A stretch of 64,000 nt of DNA. Origin: Streptomyces sp. DH5. Its GTDB lineage: Bacteria > Actinomycetota > Actinomycetes > Streptomycetales > Streptomycetaceae. The stretch lies in contig NZ_JAHWGP010000005.1 in the NCBI RefSeq assembly GCF_020873915.1, positions 186,001 through 250,000 of the forward strand. The letters run 5' to 3'. The notes beneath the pieces were generated by a model, which did not search any database, was not told where the DNA came from, and saw only the letters and a list, made by a program, of their open reading frames with translations. This document shows, one piece after another, positions 28,135 to 36,355 of the stretch. The translations under genes and the position numbers were made by a program. Each line of letters starts with the position of its first letter. The first letter of the stretch is position 1.

Positions 28135-29345
28135 CTGCCGCTCCCCTCCTCCGGGTCGTTCCCCTCGTTCCCCTCGTTCCCCTCGTTCACATGGACGCGC
28201 GGGACGCGGTGTCCGATCCGGGTGACGATCTCGTACGCGATGGTCCCGGCCGCCTGCGCCCAGTCCTCGGCGGTGGGCTCACCGCGGTCGCCCGGGCCGA
28301 ACAGGACCGCCTCGGCGCCCGGCCCCGGGTCGTCCCCGCCCAGGTCGACGACGAACTGGTCCATCGCGACCCGCCCCGCGACCGTGCGCCACTTGCCCTC
28401 GACCAGCACGGGCCCGGCGGCGGAGGCGTGGCGCGGGATGCCGTCCGCGTAACCGAGCGGGACCAGGCCGAGGGTGGTCGCGCCGGGGGTGACGTAGTGA
28501 TGGCCGTAACTGACGCCGTGGCCGCCGGGGACGTGCTTCACCAGGGCCAGTGAGGCGGACAGGGTCATCACCGGCCGCAGGCCGAAGTCGGCGGAGGTGC
28601 CGATCTCGGGGCTGGGTGAGACGCCGTACAGCGCGATGCCGGGCCGCACGAGGTCGAAGTGGCTCTCGGGGAGGGTGAGCGTGGCCGGCGAGTTGGCGAT
28701 GTGCCGCACCTCCGGGTCGACCCCCTGCCCCTCCGCGTACGCCACCATCTCCCGGAACCGGGAGAGCTGGGCGGCGATGGAGGGATGCCCGGGCTCGTCG
28801 GCGCAGGCGAAGTGGGACCACAGGCCGGTGATCCGCAGCAGCCCCTCGGCCTCGGCGCGCAGGGCGCCCGCGACCAGCCCGGCCCAGTCCGCGGGCTGGC
28901 AGCCGCCGCGCCCCAGCCCGGTATCGGCCTTGAGCTGCACCCGCGCGGGCCGTCCGGCGAGACGGGCGGCCCGGATGACCTCGTCCAGCGCCCACGTCCC
29001 GCTCAGGGAGACGTCGACACCGGCCTCGATCGCCTCCCGCCAGGGCCCACCGGGCGTCCACAGCCAGCACATGACCCGTACGTCGTCCGGCACCCCGGAC
29101 TCCGGTGCGCGCAGCGCGAGCGCCTCCTGCGGGGTGGCGGTGCCCAGCCAGGTCGCCCCGGCCTCGACAGCGGCCCGGGCACAGGCGGCCGCGCCGTGCC
29201 CGTAGGCGTCCGCCTTGACGACGGCCATGAGGGCGGCGCCGGGCGCGCGCTCGCGCAGGGTCCGCACATTGGCCCGCAGGGCGGCGAGGTCGATCTCGGC
29301 ACGGGCCCGCAGCTCCGCGCCGGACGGGGCGACTGTCTCTTTCAT
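28131..29345 (-). CDS. alr: Alanine racemase
   Basis: This 404-residue PLP enzyme makes D-alanine for peptidoglycan. The ATG at 29345 opens 'MKETVAPSGAELRARAEIDL'; the frame upstream is a Pro/Gly-rich repeat translation and is not protein. The PLP lysine is in 'LMAVVKADAYGHG' near residue 44, and the second catalytic base is the Tyr of 'HGVSYGHHYVTPGATT'. The C-terminus carries three tandem Asn-Glu-Gly units (28157-28188) not expected in the enzyme. The next gene overlaps it as GTGA. Confidence 0.96.
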   Translation of the reverse strand: MKETVAPSGAELRARAEIDLAALRANVRTLRERAPGAALMAVVKADAYGHGAAACARAAVEAGATWLGTATPQEALALRAPESGVPDDVRVMCWLWTPGGPWREAIEAGVDVSLSGTWALDEVIRAARLAGRPARVQLKADTGLGRGGCQPADWAGLVAGALRAEAEGLLRITGLWSHFACADEPGHPSIAAQLSRFREMVAYAEGQGVDPEVRHIANSPATLTLPESHFDLVRPGIALYGVSPSPEIGTSADFGLRPVMTLSASLALVKHVPGGHGVSYGHHYVTPGATTLGLVPLGYADGIPRHASAAGPVLVEGKWRTVAGRVAMDQFVVDLGGDDPGPGAEAVLFGPGDRGEPTAEDWAQAAGTIAYEIVTRIGHRVPRVHVNEGNEGNEGNDPEEGSGR

Positions 29346-29525
29346 CCCGCACAGTCTCTCAGAGCGCCGCAGCCAGCCCGCCCGGCACTTGGGGACGCGG
29401 CCCGCCCCGGGCGCCCGGAAGGGGTCACGGGGGCCCGGCCCGGAAGAGGGCCCGGGGGCCCGGCCCGCAGGGACGGCGGGAGGTCCGCCTCCCGGGACCG
29501 GCGGCGCACGCACGAACCCCCGCGG

Positions 29526-29890
29526 CCCGGGCCGACAGGGGGCCCCGGGACGCAACCCCCAGGATCGGCGAAAGCCCAGCCCCCGAGCACCAGCGGCACA
29601 GACGGGAACCTCCACCCCACACCAACCCCCGGGGAGCAGTGGCCGGATCGAGACACCCGCCCGGGCCGACAGGGGATCTCAGGGCGCAACCCCCAGGATC
29701 AGCGAAAGCCCGACCCCCAAGCACCAGCGGCGCAGACCCGTACCCCCGCCCCACACCAACCCCGGGCACGGACGCAAAGCGAAAAGCCCCGCCCGGCTAA
29801 AGGGAGGTCCCGGCGCGCAACCCCCTCGGCCAAGGCCCCACCTCGGCGACCAGCAGCGCAGGCGCGAACCCCCGCCCGTACCCCCCCCAC
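29526..29890. repeat. Tandem imperfect intergenic repeats, period about 131-134 bp
   Basis: The 550-base gap between alr and nnr contains three diverged copies of one unit, starting near 29526, 29660 and 29791. Each opens with a CCCGGGCCGAC-like block, continues with GCGCAACCCCC(A)GG and AGCACCAGCGGCGCAGA-like blocks, and ends in a C-rich run. A partial fourth copy may precede 29526. No open frame in either direction has protein-like codon use. I see no terminator or promoter that explains it. Confidence 0.65.
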
Positions 29891-29896
29891 CCCCAC

Positions 29897-31339
29897 TCAC
29901 CCCCGCACCACGCTCCGCCACGCCCCCGCGATCCCCTCCGCCACGTCCTGGGCCCTCACCGGCGCACCGTCCGCCGCGAACCGCCCCGCCAGCCCGTGCA
30001 GGTACGCCGCCGCGCTGCCCGCGTCCACCGCCGACAGTCCCGCCGCCAGCAACGACCCCGCCAGCCCCGACAGCACGTCCCCACTGCCCGCCGTGGCCAG
30101 CCACGGCGTTCCCGTCGGGTTCGCCCGCACCGGCCCCTCACCGCCCGCGCCCGCGACCAGCGTCGTCGACCCCTTCAGCAGCACCGCCGCCCCGTACCGC
30201 CCCGCGAGCTCCCGCACCGCGCCCAGCCGGCCCCTCTCGACCTCCTCCCGATCGACACCGAGCAGTGCCGCCGCCTCCCCCGCGTGCGGGGTCAGCAGCG
30301 TCGGCGCCCGCCGGGCCCGTACCGCCGACGCCTCCGCCAGGCGCAGCCCGTCCGCGTCGATCAGCACCGGCACGTCCGCCGCCAGCACCTCCGCGACCGT
30401 CGCCGCGTCGTCGCCGGCCCCCGGACCGACCACCCACGCCTGCACCCGCCCCGCGTGCTTCGGCCCCCGGTCCGACACCAGCGTCTCGGGGAAGCGGGCG
30501 ATCACGGCCTGCCCGGCGGGGCCGACGTACCGCACGGCCCCCGCCCCGCCCCGCAGCGCGCCCGCCACCGCGAGCACCGCGGCCCCCGGGTAACGGCCGG
30601 ACCCGGCCGCGACGCCGACGACACCCCTGCGGTACTTGTCGCTCTCGGCGGCCGGCACCGGCAGCAGCCGCGCCACGTCTGCGTGCTGCAGCGCCTCCAG
30701 CTCCGGCTCGTCGGGCAGCGACAGCCCGATGTCGGCCAGGCGCACCGTCCCCGCGTACTCCCGGGCCGGGTCGATCAGCAGTCCCGGCTTGTGGGTGCCG
30801 AACGTCACCGTGAGATCGGCACGCAGCGCCCTGCCATGCACCTCGCCGGTGTCGGCGTCGACCCCGCTGGGGAGGTCGACCGCGACGACCACCGCCCGGG
30901 ACCGCTCGGCGGCCTCGGCGAGCGGCACGGCGTCCGGACGCAGCCCGCCCGTGCCGCCGATCCCGACGATGCCGTCGAGGACGAGGTCCGCCCCCTCGAT
31001 CAGCTCCTCCACGCCGTCCGCCCCGGCCATCCGGACCCGGCCCCCCGCCCGGCGCAGCGCGGCGAGCCCTCCGGCGTGGGCGCGCTCCGGCGCGAGCAGC
31101 ACCGCGCTCACGCCCGCGCCGCGCCGGGCCAGCCGGGCACCGGCGTACAGCGCGTCACCCCCGTTGTCGCCGCTGCCCACCAGCAGCACGACCCTGCTGC
31201 CGTACACCCGCCCCAGCACATCCGCGCAGGCCGCGGCGAGTCCGGCGGCGGCGCGCTGCATCAGCGCGCCCTCCGGCAGCCGTGCCATCAGTTCCCGCTC
31301 CGCCGTCCTGACCGTCTCCACGCTGTACGCAGTCCGCAT
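29897..31339 (-). CDS. nnr: Bifunctional NAD(P)H-hydrate epimerase / ADP-dependent dehydratase
   Basis: This 480-residue two-domain enzyme repairs hydrated NADH and NADPH. The ATG at 31339 gives 'MRTAYSVETVRTAERELMARL'. The N-terminal epimerase domain has 'VVLLVGSGDNGGDALYAGARL' near residues 53-73 and 'VVAVDLPSGVDADTG'. The C-terminal dehydratase domain (from about residue 240) has 'TLLTPHAGEAAALLG' and 'LATAGSGDVLSGLAGSLLA', the ADP-binding signature. An upstream extension of the frame reads through the 37-base repeats and is not used. Confidence 0.95.
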   Translation of the reverse strand: MRTAYSVETVRTAERELMARLPEGALMQRAAAGLAAACADVLGRVYGSRVVLLVGSGDNGGDALYAGARLARRGAGVSAVLLAPERAHAGGLAALRRAGGRVRMAGADGVEELIEGADLVLDGIVGIGGTGGLRPDAVPLAEAAERSRAVVVAVDLPSGVDADTGEVHGRALRADLTVTFGTHKPGLLIDPAREYAGTVRLADIGLSLPDEPELEALQHADVARLLPVPAAESDKYRRGVVGVAAGSGRYPGAAVLAVAGALRGGAGAVRYVGPAGQAVIARFPETLVSDRGPKHAGRVQAWVVGPGAGDDAATVAEVLAADVPVLIDADGLRLAEASAVRARRAPTLLTPHAGEAAALLGVDREEVERGRLGAVRELAGRYGAAVLLKGSTTLVAGAGGEGPVRANPTGTPWLATAGSGDVLSGLAGSLLAAGLSAVDAGSAAAYLHGLAGRFAADGAPVRAQDVAEGIAGAWRSVVRG

Positions 31340-31350
31340 GCGTCCGAGTC

Positions 31351-31461
31351 TCCCGCAGGAACACGGCTCACTCCCGTAACCAGCGATTCCCGCAGCAACA
31401 CGACCCACTCGCGTAACCGGCGACTCCCGCAGGAACACGGCTCACTCCCGTAACCAGCGAT
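31351..31461. repeat. Three contiguous 37-bp tandem repeats upstream of nnr
   Basis: Copies lie at 31351-31387, 31388-31424 and 31425-31461. Copies 1 and 3 are identical, and copy 2 differs at six positions. Each unit starts TCCCGCAGGAACACGG and contains CTCCCGTAACCAGCGA. The array ends 12 bases before the nnr start, so it occupies its 5' untranslated region or promoter. It has no spacers and no CRISPR-like dyad. Confidence 0.85.
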
Positions 31462-31532
31462 TCCCGTGTCCGGCCGGGCCCCCCGCTTGACTCCCTGCCA
31501 TGCCCTTGCCAAACTCTGCGGCCCCCACCGTA

Positions 31533-31560
31533 TGAATCGATTCAGTCGAATCGTTTCGAC
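31533..31560. promoter_or_regulatory. Paired LacI-type operator upstream of the beta-helix gene
   Basis: TGAATCGATTCA (31533-31544) is a perfect palindrome with the central CG typical of LacI-family operators. It is followed directly by GTCGAA-TCGT-TTCGAC (31545-31560). The shared half-site pattern GAATCG(A/T)TTC occurs twice, 14 bases apart. The pair lies 28-55 bases before the start codon, a position that suits repression. Confidence 0.6.
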
Positions 31561-31587
31561 GACATCGACGACAGAGACAGAGGACCC

Positions 31588-32829
31588 ATGCGACGCAGAG
31601 CCGCACTTCTCGCAGCCGCCGGCGCCACCGCACTCCTCACCACCGTCGGCACCATGACGGCCCCGGCCACCGCGGCGACGACCACCGCGACCGCCGCATC
31701 CACCCCCACATCCAGCCCTGCCTCCAGCCCCGCCTCCAGCCCTTCATCCGCCCCCGCTTCCGCCCCGGCCCGCGCCGCCGCCTGCGGCGACGGTTCCTAC
31801 CAGGCCGAGGCCGTCCTGAACGGCTCCACCTGGACCGCCCGCCGCGGCAGCGGCACGGTCTACACCGGCACCGACATGCGCGCGGCCGTCCAGGCGGCGA
31901 TCAGCAGCCTGTCCGCCGGCCGCACCAGCAAGGAGCGGGTCGTCGTCCGCGGCTCGGGCTCGATCTCCGCCAATTCCCGCATCTCCCTGCCCAGCTACAC
32001 GGTCCTCGACGTCTGCGGCACCATCAACGTGACCGGCAGCGGCACCGGCGACCAGGCCCCGGTTTACTCCCGCGGCACCCGCGACATCGAGGTGCAGCAC
32101 CTCGACGTCACCGGCGCCCCGCTCTACGGCGTCTTCCTGCGCAACGTGCAGAACGTGGTCCTGGGCCAGATCGACATGCGCCTGACGCGCGGCCTGGGCG
32201 TCCGCATCGACAACCGCGGCGACACCAGCCAGTGGACGCGCAACGTGCGCATCGACAACGTCCACGTCTCCGGCGCGTCCAGTCACGCCGTGGAGACCTA
32301 CGGCGTCGACGGCCTGACCGTGGGCACGGTGACCGCCCGCGACGTCGGCGAGTCCGGCCTGCTGCTGAACCAGACCGTCAACGCCACGATCGCCAAGGTG
32401 GACGCGGAGAACGCGGGCACCGGCACCGGGTACGCGGCCTTCCGCATGGCCAACCGCAACGGCCGCATCGGCAGTTCGTACGCCACCAACATCCGGGTGG
32501 GCGAGGTCGTGGCACGCGGCGGCGGACGCGGCGTGTTCTGCGTCTCGGAGAGCGGCGGCGCGACGATCGACCGGATCATGCTCTCGAACACCGGCAACAA
32601 CGCCATCCTGATCGAGAACTGCTACAACGTGAACCTCGCCGCCCGGAGCGGCACGGTCACCGGCGGCGGCGAGATCCGCCTGGCTGCCCGCACGGAGTTC
32701 GCGAACAACCGGGACATCACGGTGCAGAACCTCACGGTGACGAACTCCTCGATCCGCGAGAGTCCCTGCGGCGAGAACACGACCTTCCGCAACAACCGTC
32801 TGGTGAACAGCAGCCAGTCGGTCTGCTGA
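31588..32829 (+). CDS. Secreted right-handed parallel beta-helix protein
   Basis: The protein has 413 residues with a clear signal peptide ('RRRAALLAAAGATALLTTVG', cleaved near ATAA) and a Ser/Pro/Ala linker to about residue 65. The rest is a beta-solenoid with short coils ('RDIEVQHLDVTGAPLYGVFL', 'RNVRIDNVHVSGASSHAVE', 'RVGEVVARGGGRGVFC'), as in pectate lyases and other polysaccharide lyases or hydrolases. Cys pairs near both ends suggest disulfides. An AGAGGA ribosome-binding site precedes the ATG. No catalytic set can be named. The operator upstream suggests sugar-responsive control. Confidence 0.85.
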   Translation: MRRRAALLAAAGATALLTTVGTMTAPATAATTTATAASTPTSSPASSPASSPSSAPASAPARAAACGDGSYQAEAVLNGSTWTARRGSGTVYTGTDMRAAVQAAISSLSAGRTSKERVVVRGSGSISANSRISLPSYTVLDVCGTINVTGSGTGDQAPVYSRGTRDIEVQHLDVTGAPLYGVFLRNVQNVVLGQIDMRLTRGLGVRIDNRGDTSQWTRNVRIDNVHVSGASSHAVETYGVDGLTVGTVTARDVGESGLLLNQTVNATIAKVDAENAGTGTGYAAFRMANRNGRIGSSYATNIRVGEVVARGGGRGVFCVSESGGATIDRIMLSNTGNNAILIENCYNVNLAARSGTVTGGGEIRLAARTEFANNRDITVQNLTVTNSSIRESPCGENTTFRNNRLVNSSQSVC

Positions 32830-32838
32830 CGCACGACC

Positions 32839-32869
32839 GCGGGGTGCGGCTCACCGAGCCGCACCCCGC
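32839..32869. terminator. Bidirectional terminator hairpin
   Basis: GCGGGGTGCGGCTC (32839-32852) pairs perfectly with 32856-32869 across a 3-base loop. It lies between the convergent beta-helix gene (stop at 32829) and sigma-factor gene (stop at 32895). Confidence 0.85.
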
Positions 32870-32894
32870 ACCACGTCGTCCCGCCGCGATCGCC

Positions 32895-33743
32895 TCAGCT
32901 GGTGCTGAGCATGCCCGCCCGCAGCTTCTTCAGCGTCCGGGACAGCAGCCGCGAGACGTGCATCTGGGAGCAGCCGAGCCGCTCACCGATCTCCGCCTGC
33001 GTCAGCTCCTCCACGAACCGCCAGTGCACGATCTTCCGCTCGCGCTCGTCGAGGTCGGCGATCATCGGGGCGAGCGCGTGGAAGTCCTCGACCAGTTCGA
33101 GGGCCGCGTCCTCGGCGCCGATGAAGTCGGCGAGCACGCTCTCGCCGTCCGGCTCGCTGCCGATGGTGGCGTCCAGCGAGGAGGAGTTGTAGCCGTTGGA
33201 GGCGATCCGGGCCTCGTTGACCTCGGCCTCGGTCAGGCTCATCAGCTGGGCGAGCTCGGCGGTCGTGGGCGTACGGCCCAGCCGGCTGCGCAGTTCCTCG
33301 GTGGCGCGGGCGAGCTGCACCCGGGCCTCCTGGAGACGCCGCGGGACGTGCACGGACCAGGAGGTGTCCCGGAAGAACCGCTTGATCTCACCGACGATGT
33401 AGGGGATCGCGAAGGAGGTGAACTCCACCTCGCGGGACAGCTCGAACCGGTCGATCGCCTTGATCAGACCGATCATGCCGACCTGGACGATGTCCTCCAT
33501 CTCCTCCGGCCCGCGGCTGCGGAACCGGCCGGCCGCGTAGCGGACCAGGGACATGTTCATCTCGATCAGCGTGTTGCGCGCGTACTGGTACTCGTGCGTG
33601 CCCTCCTCCAGCTCCGTGAGCCGGCGGAAGAACTGCTTGGACAGTTCACGTGCGTCCTGGGGCGCGACCTGGCCGGGATCGACGACCTCCGGCAGCTCGG
33701 TCACGCGCTGAGCTCGGTCCGTCCTCGCCATCGTCGACGTCAC
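32895..33743 (-). CDS. RNA polymerase sigma factor of the SigB/SigF/SigG type
   Basis: The protein has 282 residues from the GTG at 33743, seven bases after GGAGG; a TTG five codons upstream has no such site. Region 2 is 'LVRYAAGRFRSRGPEEMEDIVQVGMIGLIKAIDRFELSRE' in outline (residues about 68-107), with '...FTSFAIPYIVGEIKRFFRD' following. Region 4 is 'RERKIVHWRFVEELTQAEIGERLGCSQMHVSRLLSR' in outline. This is the stress/differentiation sigma subgroup usually held by an anti-sigma factor. No anti-sigma or anti-anti-sigma gene lies next to it. A GGGTAA at 33798-33803 (leftward) could be the -10 of a self-type promoter. Confidence 0.94.
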   Translation of the reverse strand: MTSTMARTDRAQRVTELPEVVDPGQVAPQDARELSKQFFRRLTELEEGTHEYQYARNTLIEMNMSLVRYAAGRFRSRGPEEMEDIVQVGMIGLIKAIDRFELSREVEFTSFAIPYIVGEIKRFFRDTSWSVHVPRRLQEARVQLARATEELRSRLGRTPTTAELAQLMSLTEAEVNEARIASNGYNSSSLDATIGSEPDGESVLADFIGAEDAALELVEDFHALAPMIADLDERERKIVHWRFVEELTQAEIGERLGCSQMHVSRLLSRTLKKLRAGMLSTS

Positions 33744-33851
33744 AGTTAGCCCTCCCAAATCGATCGGCTCCCGGTTCCGGGCCCCGGCTTCTCGCGTTTA
33801 CCCCCGTTCAGGCGAAGCACGCATCGCTTCTCCGGAACAACCGTACGGGAT

Positions 33852-33983
33852 TCACCGGCGGCGCCCGCGGAGCAGCCGTACGAGGGCGGACACGACGGTG
33901 AGAACGGCGGCGACGACGAGGAAGACCTCGCCCCACACCGGCAGGTCGACCCCGGCCCCGGGGAACGCGAGCGACGCCCTCAC
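33852..33983 (-). CDS. 43-residue single-pass membrane protein coupled to acpS
   Basis: The GTG start at 33983 overlaps the acpS stop as GTGA. The translation is '[19 protein letters not shown]', then a hydrophobic helix '[19 protein letters not shown]' (residues about 20-38) and a basic end RGRRR, so it should sit in the membrane with its C-terminus inside. Hydrophobic codons and positive-inside charge argue for a real product. I know no family for it. Confidence 0.65.
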   Translation of the reverse strand: MRASLAFPGAGVDLPVWGEVFLVVAAVLTVVSALVRLLRGRRR

Positions 33984-34351
33984 CCCTCGGCGACGACGAC
34001 CGCCGAGGCGACCCCGGCGTCATGACTGAGGGACACGTGCCAGGCCCGTACGCCGAGTTCCGCGGCCCGCGCCGCCACGGTCCCCGTCACCCGCAGCCGC
34101 GGCTGCCCGCTGTCCTCGCACCACACCTCGGCGTCGGTCCAGTACAGCCCGGCCGGCGCCCCGAGCGCCTTGGCCAGCGCCTCCTTGGCGGCGAACCGCG
34201 CCGCGAGGGAGGCGACGCCCCGCCGCTCCCCGCTGGGCAGCAGCAGTTCGCTCTCCCGGAAGAGCCGCTGGGCCAGGGCGGGCGTCCGCTCCAGCGAGGC
34301 CGCGAAACGGTCGATCTCGGCCACGTCGATCCCGACTCCGATGATGCTCAT
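33980..34351 (-). CDS. acpS: Holo-[acyl-carrier-protein] synthase
   Basis: This 123-residue, full-length AcpS transfers 4'-phosphopantetheine from CoA to the acyl carrier protein of fatty-acid synthesis. The magnesium-binding Asp and Glu are in '[14 protein letters not shown]' and '[18 protein letters not shown]' (residues about 53-70). It lies 46 bases downstream of glmS in the same direction, and a small membrane ORF is coupled after it. Confidence 0.96.
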   Translation of the reverse strand: MSIIGVGIDVAEIDRFAASLERTPALAQRLFRESELLLPSGERRGVASLAARFAAKEALAKALGAPAGLYWTDAEVWCEDSGQPRLRVTGTVAARAAELGVRAWHVSLSHDAGVASAVVVAEG

Positions 34352-34397
34352 ACGGGCACCTTACGGCGGACCGGAACCCGCCCCGAGGTGCCGGCGC

Positions 34398-36245
34398 CTA
34401 CTCCACCGTCACCGACTTGGCGAGGTTGCGCGGCTGGTCCACCTCGTTGCCCCGGGCGGTCGCCAGCTCGCACGCGAACACCTGCAGGGGGACGGTCGCC
34501 ACCAGCGGCTGGAGGAGCGTGGGGGTGACCGGGATCCGGATCAGGTGGTCGGCGTACGGCACCACCGCCTCGTCCCCTTCCTCCGCGATGACGATCGTGC
34601 GCGCGCCACGCGCCCGGATCTCCTGGATGTTGGAGACGATCTTGTCGTGCAGGACCGACCGGCCCCGCGGCGACGGGACGACGACCACCACCGGCAGGTC
34701 GTCCTCGATGAGCGCGATCGGCCCGTGCTTCAACTCGCCCGCCGCGAAGCCCTCCGCGTGCATGTAGGCGAGCTCCTTGAGCTTCAGGGCCCCCTCCAGC
34801 GCCACCGGGTAGCCCACGTGCCGCCCGAGGAAGAGCACCGTGTTCTTCTCCGCCAGCGACCTGGCCAGCTCCCGTACCGGCTCCATGGTCTCCAGGACCC
34901 GGTCCACCGCGCCGGAGACGGAGGACAGGTCCCGCACCACCGCGCGGATCTCGTCGGCCCACTTGGTGCCCCGCACCTGACCCAGGTACAGCGCGACCAG
35001 GTAGCAGGCGACCAGCTGCGTCAGGAACGCCTTCGTCGAGGCGACGGCGACCTCCGGTCCGGCGTGCGTGTACAGCACCGCGTCCGACTCGCGCGGGATC
35101 GTGGAGCCGTTGGTGTTGCAGATCGCCAGCACCTTGGCACCCTGCTCGCGGGCATGCCGCAGCGCCATCAGCGTGTCCATGGTCTCGCCGGACTGGGAGA
35201 TGGCGATGACCAGCGTCTGCTGGTCGAGGATCGGGTCCCGGTAGCGGAACTCGCTGGCCAGCTCCACCTCGCACGGGATGCGCGTCCAGTGCTCGATGGC
35301 GTACTTGGCGATGAGCCCCGCGTGGAAGGCCGTACCGCAGGCGACGATGACGACCTTGTCGACCTCGCGCAGCGCGTTCGCCGGGATGCGGACCTCGTCC
35401 AGGGTGAGCGAGCCCGCGCCGTCGATGCGGCCCAGCAGGGTGTCGGCGACGGCCTTCGGCTGCTCGGCGATCTCCTTGAGCATGAAGTAGTCGTAGCCGC
35501 CCTTCTCGGCGGCGGAGGCGTCCCAGTCGACGTGGTACGCCCGGACGTCGGCCGCGCCGCCGTCGAAGTCGGTGACGGTCACCGAGTCCCGGCGCAGCTC
35601 CACCACCTGGTCCTGCCCCAGCTCCACGGCCTCCCGCGTGTGCGCGATGAAGGCGGCCACGTCGGAGGCGAGGAACGCCTCCCCCTCCCCCACGCCCACC
35701 ACCAGCGGGGAGTTGCGCCGGGCGCCCACCACCACGTCCGGCTCGTCCGCGTGGACGGCCACCAGGGTGAACGCCCCCTCCAGGCGGCGGCACACCAGCC
35801 GCATCGCCTCGGCGAGGTCCGCGCAGGCGGAGAACTCCTCGGCGAGCAGATGGGCGACGACCTCGGTGTCCGTCTCGGAGCCGAGCTCGTGTCCGCGCTC
35901 GGTCAGTTCCTCCCGCAGGGCGGCGAAGTTCTCGATGATGCCGTTGTGGACGACGGCGACACGGCCCGCGTTGTCGAGGTGCGGGTGGGCGTTGGCGTCG
36001 GTCGGACCGCCGTGCGTGGCCCAGCGGGTGTGGCCGATCCCGGTCGTCCCGGCCGGCAGCGGCCGACCGGCCAGCTCCTTCTCCAGGTTGACCAGCTTTC
36101 CGGCCTTCTTGGCCGTGGCCAGTCCGCCGTCGGCCTGCACGGCGACACCCGCCGAGTCGTAGCCCCGGTACTCCAGCCGCTTCAGTCCGGCCGTCACGAC
36201 GTCCAGCGCCGACTGCGGCCCCACGTAACCCACGATTCCGCACAT
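34398..36245 (-). CDS. glmS: Glutamine-fructose-6-phosphate aminotransferase (isomerizing)
   Basis: This 615-residue enzyme makes glucosamine-6-phosphate, the first step of UDP-GlcNAc synthesis. The N-terminal glutaminase has the nucleophile Cys2 in 'MCGIVGYVGPQSALDVV' and 'GIGHTRWATHGGPTDANAHP' in outline (residues about 71-90). Two SIS sugar-isomerase domains follow ('VIVACGTAFHAGLIAKY', 'LFLGRHVGYPVALEGALKLK'), and the end '...PRNLAKSVTVE' is canonical. GlmM lies 2.6 kb away, so two steps of the pathway are close together. No ribozyme-like leader is visible upstream. Confidence 0.97.
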   Translation of the reverse strand: MCGIVGYVGPQSALDVVTAGLKRLEYRGYDSAGVAVQADGGLATAKKAGKLVNLEKELAGRPLPAGTTGIGHTRWATHGGPTDANAHPHLDNAGRVAVVHNGIIENFAALREELTERGHELGSETDTEVVAHLLAEEFSACADLAEAMRLVCRRLEGAFTLVAVHADEPDVVVGARRNSPLVVGVGEGEAFLASDVAAFIAHTREAVELGQDQVVELRRDSVTVTDFDGGAADVRAYHVDWDASAAEKGGYDYFMLKEIAEQPKAVADTLLGRIDGAGSLTLDEVRIPANALREVDKVVIVACGTAFHAGLIAKYAIEHWTRIPCEVELASEFRYRDPILDQQTLVIAISQSGETMDTLMALRHAREQGAKVLAICNTNGSTIPRESDAVLYTHAGPEVAVASTKAFLTQLVACYLVALYLGQVRGTKWADEIRAVVRDLSSVSGAVDRVLETMEPVRELARSLAEKNTVLFLGRHVGYPVALEGALKLKELAYMHAEGFAAGELKHGPIALIEDDLPVVVVVPSPRGRSVLHDKIVSNIQEIRARGARTIVIAEEGDEAVVPYADHLIRIPVTPTLLQPLVATVPLQVFACELATARGNEVDQPRNLAKSVTVE

Positions 36246-36306
36246 GCCGGGCAGCCTACGGTCCGTCAGCCGGCGAAAAGGGCCGCTCCGTGCCCGAAAT
36301 CGGAAA

Positions 36307-36337
36307 TTCCCACCGGTGCACGAAGCACCGGTGGGAA
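36307..36337 (-). terminator. Hairpin terminator after the lipoprotein gene
   Basis: TTCCCACCGGTGC (36307-36319) pairs perfectly over 13 bases with 36325-36337, leaving a 5-base ACGAA loop. It lies 19 bases downstream of the leftward lipoprotein stop and 62 bases before the glmS start, separating the two transcripts. Confidence 0.85.
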
Positions 36338-36355
36338 CACGAACGCGGGGGTACG

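Noticed and set aside
31351-31461. Possible CRISPR array
   Set aside because: The three 37-base units are contiguous with no spacers, and no cas gene is in the window.
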